A DNA stretch of 64,000 nucleotides. Source: JANQSS01 sp965249735. GTDB taxonomy: Bacteria > Bacteroidota > Bacteroidia > Chitinophagales > Saprospiraceae. The stretch spans positions 1 to 64,000 of the forward strand of contig CBDFMS010000024.1 in assembly GCA_965249735.1 (NCBI GenBank), given 5' to 3'. Under the pieces are notes generated by a model. It did not search any database and was not told where the DNA came from. It saw only the letters and a list, made by a program, of their open reading frames with translations. Shown here piece by piece: positions 1-8,300 of this stretch (the first letter of the stretch is position 1; each line of letters starts with the position of its first letter). Position numbers and translations under genes: made by a program.

Positions 1-1
1 T

Positions 2-1865
2 GGAATCCGTCGGATATCCAATATTCCATTTGATTATCCCCCATATCTAACATATCTACTAGCATTCATACTTCCGTTTACTTCTGGTGAAGCAAATGAA
101 GAGTTGAATATGAATAATTTTCATGATTATGCGAAGACATTTTTTGAAAAAAATAAGCTTACAACAAATTATGATAAAATAATAAGACATCATCTAAATC
201 AAATTGATTATTTGTGGAAGAACGTGAATAATTGGCTTATCGAGATTAATAATTTTAGAATTGGTTATCTAGAAGAACTTAACCCTCCTGGTAATAGGAA
301 ATATGTCCGCAAATTTGAATATCACATCTTGTTTAGAAAAGAACAGGAAGAAAGATTATCAAAAGTTTTTGATATCAAAAACATATTACCAGGTGATGCA
401 ATTGAAATAAAGGAGATAAAAAAGATACTTATTGAGAATAAAGTACAACTGAAATTATCTGCGAATACGATAAAAAAGATAAACCAAAATCATTACATCG
501 GTGAAAAGATTGTAAAAAGAGCTTACAGGTTTTATAAAAACTGGGATGGAACATCTCATACCGTTGAGGGACAAAGAGGTTTTTCTAGAAATCGACTTGT
601 TCTATGCATAGATTTTAATACTTTAAATCAACATATTAATTTAAAGTATTTCAGAATTTTTTCAAAGAATGGAATTCCTGAGAACTGTAGTTTGATAAAG
701 CCAAATGGGGATGTAATTGAAAATATATATCAATTAAAAAAATTATACTCCAATCCAATTGATAATTGCTTTGAAAATATAGAGAGTAATGTTGAATTAA
801 AGGATGAGGCTAGCAGAAATAAATACACATGGAAGGCCAAAGACTTCTTTCTTTTTAAAAGAGTTCCCAATTTCGATTGGGTAGAAATAGCGAAAGTTGA
901 GTATAATAATAGAAAGACTTTGGTTGTTTGTAAACGGGAGTTTTTCGATGGAAGCTTATATCGATGGTTTAAGACAATAGAGAATAATAAAAAATTATAT
1001 GATAATAACGAAAAAACGCAATTGCCTGAAAATTGGTTGGGATTTACGGTTGACAACATTACAAATTATCCACATCCAATACTTTATGAATTCATTCCTG
1101 ATAAACAAGAAAAACCAAGAATCAATTTTGATAAATCTTTTTATTTTGATGGTCAGTTATTTAGTGACCAACTACCGAATTTATGGATAGAAAATATAAA
1201 AACAGAGGATGATATCTTTTCGATATACCATGATGGAACTAAAATTCAATTAGAACATGTAATAGTAACAGACCGAAATGAAAATGATATTGAAGAAGAA
1301 TTATTCATCAATGAATACATTTTTACTTATGATCATTTAAGCAGAGCTGATGATGAATTTAAATTAGTTTGTGGGAATATTGAAACTCATCGATATTTTA
1401 AAATTGTAGATTTTAAAAAATGCAATAACAAAAAAATAGAGAAATTATTACCAAAAAGAAATTCAATTGGCCAAACATCAAATTATGAAATAAATTACGT
1501 TAAAGGACTGGAACATTTTTTTAGCCAACAAAAAATAAATGAATTGTTACCGTACCAAAGTTTACTTGACAACCATGGTCATATATTTTTAAATACAAAA
1601 GCATCTGATAATTATACAGCCAAATCATTTTATAATGAAACACATATTGGAAATATCCTAATTCATTACATTTCGACTAAAGGTAAACTAACAAAAATCG
1701 AGTTTGACAATGCTGTTTTTAAACTTTTGGAAAATGTAGATAATAATGAAAATATTAAAAAACGTGCGAATTATATAAGGTATCACTTGCAAGATGCTGG
1801 ATATATTGACTACAACTCGTCAAAAAGTGTTATGACCATAAATAAGCCGCATTTGGTAATTAAAC
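2..1865 (+). pseudogene. 5' part of a large unknown defence-operon protein, split by IS21
   Basis: The frame is open from base 2 with no stop, so the true start lies left of the window; TTG at 104 and ATG at 110 are only internal candidates. The reading frame stays native to 1865 and then runs 29 bases into the IS21 end before stopping. Joined to 4510-5363, the visible protein is about 905 residues. I recognise no catalytic domain. Near the break (codons around 1640-1830) is a stretch that could be a winged helix: short helices, then a basic helix and a Tyr-rich strand (HIGNILIHYI, KIEFDNAVFKLL, RANYIRYHLQDAGYIDY). It is the first visible gene of a tightly packed operon with a DUF1998 helicase, a PD-(D/E)XK nuclease and a cytosine methylase, so a role in the same defence system is inferred. 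Base composition is very AT-rich, like the three genes behind it. Confidence 0.8.
1859..1865. repeat. IS21 target-site duplication, left copy
   Basis: ATTAAAC directly precedes the IS end TGCATATTCC. The same seven bases follow the other end at 4503-4509. Seven bases is within the 4-8 range known for IS21 elements. Confidence 0.9.
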
Positions 1866-1914
1866 TGCATATTCCGGAGTTACTGACCCCCTGAATCCGG
1901 GATATTGACCCCCT
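1866..1914. repeat. IS21 left-end terminal repeats (two copies)
   Basis: Two copies of the transposase-binding-type motif lie in tandem at 1866-1891 and 1892-1914. Each has a CCGG core followed by TTGACCCCC or CTGACCCCC. They are the inverse of the copies at 4341-4502. Multiple terminal repeats are a known IS21 trait. Confidence 0.75.
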
Positions 1915-1942
1915 ATGTTGAAAACGTGCTAAAAATCATTTG

Positions 1943-2677
1943 TTAAGATACATGTTTTGATTGTTTACGTAAGCTTTTTCCTTTTAGATCTATGCGGTGA
2001 GCCTTTGGAATAATTCTATCGAGGATAGCGTCTGCGATAGTGGGTTCATCAAAATATTCATGCCATTTTCCGACCGGAAGTTGAGAACATATAATGGTGG
2101 CGTTTCTTTCATATCGATCTTCAAGGATTTGTAGCAGGATGAGTTTAACTTGATGAGTGATAGGTTGGAGACCAAAATCATCAAGAATAATGAGTTTAGC
2201 TTTTTTGATTCTGTCCATCCATTTGATCAGTGTACCATCGGTTTTAGCGAGTGCAATTTGTTCAGTAAATCGGTTCATGTTGAAGTACAACGTTCGATAG
2301 CCTTTGACACAGGCGGTGTGACCAAATGCACAGGCGAGATAAGATTTTCCGCAACCTGTTGCCCCTGTGATGAGAACATTTTCTCCTCGATCGACATAAG
2401 CGCAATCTGCGAGTGTTACAATTTTTCCTTTAGATAAATTACGCGTAGTAGAACAGTCGATATCTTGGATAACGGCTGGATATCGCAGTTTACTAAGTCG
2501 TAAAAACATCTGCATACGTTTGTGCGAGCGATATTGTTTTTCAGCGTCAATTAATCGGGCCAGCATTTCGTGTGACTCGGGTTGTTGATTGACCGGAAGG
2601 CTTAACAGGCTTTCATAAGCGTCTGCCATGCCGGTTAATTTAATTTGCCTCATGGTTTCTAATGATGCATTTTTCAT
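1943..2677 (-). CDS. istB: IS21 helper ATPase IstB
   Basis: IstB is the AAA+ ATPase that loads and selects target DNA for the IstA transposase. The 244-residue product has the usual family length. It carries a Walker A GATGCGKS at residues 105-112 and a Walker B ILDDFG at 165-169. The N-terminal 80 residues form the helical region seen in IstB and DnaC-like helicase loaders. It lies downstream of istA on the same strand with a gap of 43 bases and is presumably cotranscribed. There is no frameshift or missing motif. Confidence 0.95.
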   Translation of the reverse strand: MKNASLETMRQIKLTGMADAYESLLSLPVNQQPESHEMLARLIDAEKQYRSHKRMQMFLRLSKLRYPAVIQDIDCSTTRNLSKGKIVTLADCAYVDRGENVLITGATGCGKSYLACAFGHTACVKGYRTLYFNMNRFTEQIALAKTDGTLIKWMDRIKKAKLIILDDFGLQPITHQVKLILLQILEDRYERNATIICSQLPVGKWHEYFDEPTIADAILDRIIPKAHRIDLKGKSLRKQSKHVS

Positions 2678-2720
2678 AAGAATAAATTTGTGTCATAAAT
2701 ATGACGGGTTAAAAAAATGA

Positions 2721-4277
2721 TTATTGATAAGCTTCGGGGCCTCGAATATTTTCATGGACTGGTGTGTTAAATAGGTCAACGGATTCGATTTCGAGATCCA
2801 GGTTTTTTACAAGAATCCTTTTAATCATTTTATAAGATACTTTGTCTACCTTTTGACAACGCACACAAGCGTTTTCCAATCGCTCAGCAGAATATTTTTC
2901 ACTTAACCGCAATACGCCTTGACAAGAGTTGAAGCTTTGTGGTGGATGGATAGCCGAGCGTATAATGAATTGAATCGCCCAGTTGGTAGCTGGACCTATT
3001 TTATCGGCTTGCCGGATAAAATGTGCTGCATTAAAGCCACGTGCTTTTTTCCATTCAAGATGACTTTTCGGCATGTGGTCCGGATTGGTTTGATGGCGAT
3101 ATGTGTTACGATGAAGCAATCGTGTGTGCGTGGCCACGCGCTGATTATCGATAAATACTTCAACTGTACTCGACGTATACACGATAATGGCTTGGCGTGC
3201 TACATATTGAAAGGGAACCGAATAATAGTTTTTTTCTTCTCCGATATAGACGTGATAATCTCGGCGTACCTTAGACTGCGTTGATTTTTTAATCTCAAAT
3301 AAATCTGCTGGTAGCTCCTTCATTATAGGATGTTCAAACTTTTGGAATTCACTTAATCGACAACCTGGCTTTTGCTGATAGGGCCTATGATTATGATCTG
3401 TGAGTTGTTTCTTTATTCCCTCGTTTAATTCGGCTAAACTGTGGAATACTTCATTGCGAAGTGGGGCATAAATACGTGTATAAATTGTTGAGACTAAATT
3501 TTCTACACTGGCCTTGTCTTTTGGTTTTCTTACCCGGGTAGCTTCAATGTCAATTTGATAATAGGCCGCTAATTGAACACATAATTCATTAAAATCAGGC
3601 TCATATTTATCGGCACGAATAACAAACGATTTTAAATTGTCGCTTAAAATCACCTTGGGTAAGCAACCAAAAAATAGTAACGCCTGATTTAGTCCGTGTA
3701 TAAAATCCGTCACTTTTTGACTCGGTAAGGCAATGACAAAACTATGTTGGGTATGGGGCATCGTCGCAATTAATATTTGACATTTATGCACTTCGCCGCT
3801 GGACGCATCAATCCAATTCATCGTCTTGCCTGCAAAGTCCACCTGCATCTTTTCGCCTGGCGTGTGATTCATTTTGATCGTAAGGTCGCGACGCCCTATC
3901 TCGCGATTTATGCGCTCACAAAATTGGCTGTAGCCAAAGCCATGTTCAAATTCTGATCGATACTCTTCCCACAGTAATTTCTTCGTTACCCCGACTCGAC
4001 GAAGCTCTGTGATCCAGAAATCAACCCGCTTGTTGTATTCAAATTCACGCGTATTCGATCCGCTTGCATCTGACTTGTAGGCCAACTCAAAAAGTTCGTC
4101 TTCTGCCAACGTCAACGCCTCAGACAGGTCTTTAAAATGAGTTCGTACACGACGAACATAGTCTCGGACTGTGTTCTTTGAAATTTGTAATCTTCTTGCC
4201 GTACCCTTAATGGATTTGGTGTCCAGGTAGGTCTCTAAAATATATCTGACTTGATCCATGCGCTTTAATTTTCCCAT
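2721..4277 (-). CDS. istA: IS21 transposase IstA
   Basis: This is a DDE transposase that cuts and joins the IS ends. The frame opens with GTG at 4322. I prefer ATG at 4277, because the conserved helix-turn-helix region begins right after it, with the second helix near ISKNTVRDYVRR. Counted from the GTG, the catalytic triad is D162 (MQVDFAG), D228 (VILSDNLK) and E274 (DKASVENL), in an rve-type integrase core. A C-terminal Mu-type domain follows. The length of about 518 residues is normal. It is transcribed from right to left ahead of istB. Nothing suggests decay. Confidence 0.95.
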   Translation of the reverse strand: MGKLKRMDQVRYILETYLDTKSIKGTARRLQISKNTVRDYVRRVRTHFKDLSEALTLAEDELFELAYKSDASGSNTREFEYNKRVDFWITELRRVGVTKKLLWEEYRSEFEHGFGYSQFCERINREIGRRDLTIKMNHTPGEKMQVDFAGKTMNWIDASSGEVHKCQILIATMPHTQHSFVIALPSQKVTDFIHGLNQALLFFGCLPKVILSDNLKSFVIRADKYEPDFNELCVQLAAYYQIDIEATRVRKPKDKASVENLVSTIYTRIYAPLRNEVFHSLAELNEGIKKQLTDHNHRPYQQKPGCRLSEFQKFEHPIMKELPADLFEIKKSTQSKVRRDYHVYIGEEKNYYSVPFQYVARQAIIVYTSSTVEVFIDNQRVATHTRLLHRNTYRHQTNPDHMPKSHLEWKKARGFNAAHFIRQADKIGPATNWAIQFIIRSAIHPPQSFNSCQGVLRLSEKYSAERLENACVRCQKVDKVSYKMIKRILVKNLDLEIESVDLFNTPVHENIRGPEAYQ

Positions 4278-4340
4278 GCCATAACTCTTTTCTTGAGCCA
4301 CGAACATGAACATTAATTGCACGTTTCCATAGTCATCTTG

Positions 4341-4502
4341 AGGGGGTCAAACCTCCGGAATGTTCTTAACACCCTCCAAAATATAGGGGGTCAGTATACC
4401 GGAACGTTATTAACATTTTACCTCATTGCAGGGGGTCAAACCTCCGGAATGGTGGGGTCAGTACAAATCGGAATGGGGGGGTCAGTTTGACCGGATTATG
4501 CA
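4341..4502. repeat. IS21 right-end array of five terminal repeats
   Basis: Five copies of a roughly 22-bp motif, GGGGGTCA followed after 4-6 bases by a CCGGAATG-like core, start near 4341, 4385, 4430, 4453 and 4477. Spacing is about 44, 45, 23 and 24 bases. The outermost copy ends the element. They are the likely IstA binding sites and lie just upstream of istA, so they may also overlap its promoter. Two or three copies per end is more usual. Confidence 0.75.
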
Positions 4503-5363
4503 ATTAAACCAACGGAAAAGGGAATCATCACTTTTCTTGTTGGTGCGAGGGATGTAAAATTAATAACTAGAATAATAGAATATTCAAAAAATGAAAGTGT
4601 AATAATTGAAACCCAAAATGAAGAAGATGAACTTTTTCCTCAAATTGTTTATATAAAATTCAAGGGAGTTGACCATGCTGTCGTTTCTCATTTTGCAGAA
4701 AAGTTCGGACTATTATTTAAAAAGGATGGAATCTATACACAGTTTGCTTTGGCATCTCATTTTAGTGACATTTCAAATTGGTTGAATTTCATCAATCCAG
4801 TGAGAGAATCAATTGAAGATTTTGAAGGTGGTTTTATCTTTGATATAATATCGTTGAAATTTTTTGAAAAACCCAATGACTTTGACAAAGGACTTTCATT
4901 TATAAAATTCACTGAAATAAATGGATATAAAACAATTTACAGATTATGGTATAATAATGTGGTTTATGATTTAGCAAACCAGCAATTAGGAATATACTTG
5001 TACCTGTATTTGTTTAAAAAGATCCGAGATGACAACTATAAATCCTGTTTGAGTGAAAAGGGGTGGGCAAATAGTGGCAAGGAATTGGATGAAAAAGATA
5101 AAGCTCCTAAACTGAGTAATATTATTTTATACGACAGGAATAAGAAATATCTTGCTGTGCCTTTAAATTGTCGATTACCAAGATATTTATCAATTGGTGT
5201 AGCCTTACTCAATGGTAAGAGGCCTGAAATAGAATATTTAAATATCCAAGGAATTAGACACAAAGGAATGTATTTTATATACAAAAATACGCCAATTCTT
5301 TTTATTAGAAATACAGTGAATTTGAAACTGAGCCAAAGAATAATTGAAGTTAATATAAATTGA
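4503..5363 (+). pseudogene. 3' part of the IS21-split unknown protein
   Basis: The second ATTAAAC copy occupies 4503-4509. From 4510 the frame set by codons 1859-1864 continues without a stop to the TGA at 5361-5363, passing through the ATG at 4749, the first usable start after the insertion. It adds about 284 residues to the interrupted protein. The segment is rich in aromatic residues and beta-prone, with no motif I can assign. The stop is followed four bases later by the helicase start at 5368, which shows the two belong to one operon. A short separate protein from 4749 is possible, but I consider this the severed C-terminal half. Confidence 0.8.
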
Positions 5364-5367
5364 TAAT

Positions 5368-8300
5368 ATGAAAAATCCAATTCAAATATTTGAAAAAATA
5401 AAAGACAATTTTATTCTTTATGTAAAAACTGCATTTAGCACAAGATATGAGGGGTTTGAAAATGATCGGGAAAAATTGTTAAACGAGGATAAAGTATTTG
5501 CACGTACACCATGGGTGGAGCCTTTGCCTATTTACAAACCTTCCAATTTTACAATAAATGAAATTGAATTTGTTTCTGGTTTGAATAATGAGGAACTTCA
5601 AATATTTAAAACAATTGTGGGTGCAGGATTAGTAGGTGATTATAAGATATATCAACATCAGTACGATATGTTGCAAAAAGCTATGGATGGTAATCATTGT
5701 GTAATCACTTCTGGAACCGGTTCTGGTAAAACCGAGGCTTTTCTTTTACCTCTTTTTGCATACCTCAGTAAAGAATTGAATAAATGGAAAACAAAGAATA
5801 ATAAACCTAACAATACAAAATGGTGGTCAGAAAGAGGTTGGGGGCCTGTTAGTATTGTAGGTAATGGTAATACTACATTAACTGAAGAGGTCAAACAAAG
5901 ACCTACCCCAAAACGACCAGCGGCAGTAAGAGCTATGCTAATTTACCCAATGAATGCCTTAGTCGAAGACCAGTTATCTAGAATAAGAAAGGCCTTGGAT
6001 TCTGATGATACTAGACAGATCATTGAAAATAATTACAATAATAATCATATTTATTTTGGTAGATATAACTCGACATCACCAGTTTCTGGAAAGTTGTATA
6101 AATATGATGATGATGGAAGTATTGTTCCTAATACTTATAAAGTTAAACAACTAAAGAAAGAATTGAAAACTATTGAAGATAGTAATGATGAACTTTCTAA
6201 TTTTCTAGCTCTGAATCCTGAAAATTTAAATAATGAAGAAATTAAGGACCTTATTGCCAACTTTCAAAGGTTAGATGGCGCCGAGATGCGTACCCGTTTT
6301 GATATGCAGGAAACGCCACCAGACATAATGATAACCAATTTTAGTATGTTGAGTATTATGCTGATGCGTAATATTGAAGATTCAATTTTTGATAAAACAA
6401 AAAAATGGCTTGAATGCAATACTGAATTTGATAAGGAATTAACTCCAAAGCAAAAGGAGTTAGAAAGGGAAGAAAGAATATTTCATTTAATCATTGATGA
6501 ATTGCACTTATATCGTGGTGGTTCTGGTTCAGAAACAGCGTACATAATTCGCATGTTACTTAACCGAATTGGTTTAACTCCAGATAGTAACCAATTACGA
6601 ATTTTAGCCTCAAGTGCTTCTTTAGAAGGCGATGAAGGGAGATCCTTTTTAAGGAGTTTCTTTGGTACAGAGATAAAGCAAATTAACATAATTGAAGGAT
6701 CGGAATTTGAATCAGCTATTTCAAATAACACACCATTAAAAAATTACACTGGAATATTAGAAACAATTGGCAAAAAATCTGAGAACATAGAAAAAATATT
6801 GAACGAGGCTTTAAACTTAAATGAAGTCAGAATTGAAATAATTGATAATGAATTAAAATCATTCCTGGGTAATGATGTTAAGATAATTGAATATTTAGTC
6901 AATAATCAGACAGAAATAAAGGAATCATTATACTTTGCATTCAAGATGGATGGAAGAATACGTGCTATTCCTGCCTTTAAAAATGGCATCGAGGATGATA
7001 CTTTAGGTGTGAAATTTGTTTCAGAGGTAGTTTTTGGCGAAGCCCAAAAGGAGAATAGTAATGCTGTAAAGGGATTCTTTTATACATTAGGGTTGCTAGA
7101 AAAGTATAAAATAAGGCATGAATATCCACGTGTTCGCTTTCATTTATTCTATAGAAATATTTCAGGCATGTGGGGCGAATTAGTTTCCGATAATATCATT
7201 AATAATACGGGCGTACCCATTGGTGAAATTTTAACTAACCCACAAATATCTCATAACGGTCATCGTACCTTGGAATTACTTTACTGTGAAAACTGTGGGA
7301 CATTAGCTTATGGTGGCAGTAGAGTCCAATATAAAGATGAAAATGAAGACCCTTACGCAGAACTTATACCGGTTAGCCCTGACATTGAGGGTGTGCCAGA
7401 AACCTCCCCTGCAACAATAGTTGAAAAAAGAAAGTACAAAGATTATAGTGTTTTTTGTCCTGGGGGTTATGAGAATATTGAACCAGAAAATTCTATCCCT
7501 AATTCTGGTGGTTTAAAGCTAAAATGGTACACTGCCTGGTTGAATGTCAATTCTGGAAGAATCATTACTGAAAACCCTAAAAACTTAAATGAATACATTT
7601 TAGGCAAATGGTTAAGAATAAAGGATGGAGATAATGATATTGCTGATATAGTTAACAATATTATTTCAAAAAACACAATTGCATTACCTCATGTTTGTCC
7701 ACATTGTGAGGCAGATTATTCTCATCCTATGAAGAAAAAGCAATCGCCTTTCCGTGGGTTCAGAACTGGTTTTGGAAAGGTAACTCAAATTTTATCAAAG
7801 GAATTATTTGAAGCTTTACCAGAAGGAGATAAAACAAAAAAACTAGTTGCTTTTTCTGATAGCCGTGAGGATGCTGCAAAACTCGCAAAGAATATTGAGG
7901 AAGAGCATTATAATTCCCTACTTAAGGAAGTTGTGATTCATAATATTACAGATATACTTCAACATGAAAATGATATTATTTCAGCACTTGAATCAAAAAA
8001 TCAAAATTTGATTGCCAAATTTCAAAATGATTATTATGATTTATTCTTCCGTATTAATCAATTATTTGTCTTAATAAATGCTAATGCGGCGTCGCCAGAA
8101 CAAACATTGGAGTATAACAATATTAAAGAAAATATTAAATCTATAAGTACTTTCATAAATATTATTATACGAGAGTTTTTGAACTTTGAGATTAATCCCG
8201 GGGGATGTCTAAAATCAATTGAAAACTTTTGGTCTGGTGATGAATTTAAGCCGTGGCATTGTTTTTTTGATTTTAATAATGGCAATTATGATACCACAAT

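Larger units (their letters stand above)
1866..4502 (-). mobile_element. IS21-family insertion sequence, 2,637 bp
   Basis: The element carries istA and istB in the order and orientation typical of IS21. Its ends match as inverted repeats: TGCATATTCCGG at 1866 and, on the reverse strand from 4502, TGCATAATCCGG. The ends start with TG and finish with CA, as is usual in this family. A 7-bp direct duplication (ATTAAAC) flanks it. Further copies of the end motif lie inside both ends, two on the left and five on the right. Both genes look intact, so the element may still be active. It interrupts the unknown gene that starts before base 2. Excising it together with one duplicate gives the in-frame junction ATT-AAA-CCA-ACG, after which the host gene reads on to 5363. 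Confidence 0.95.
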
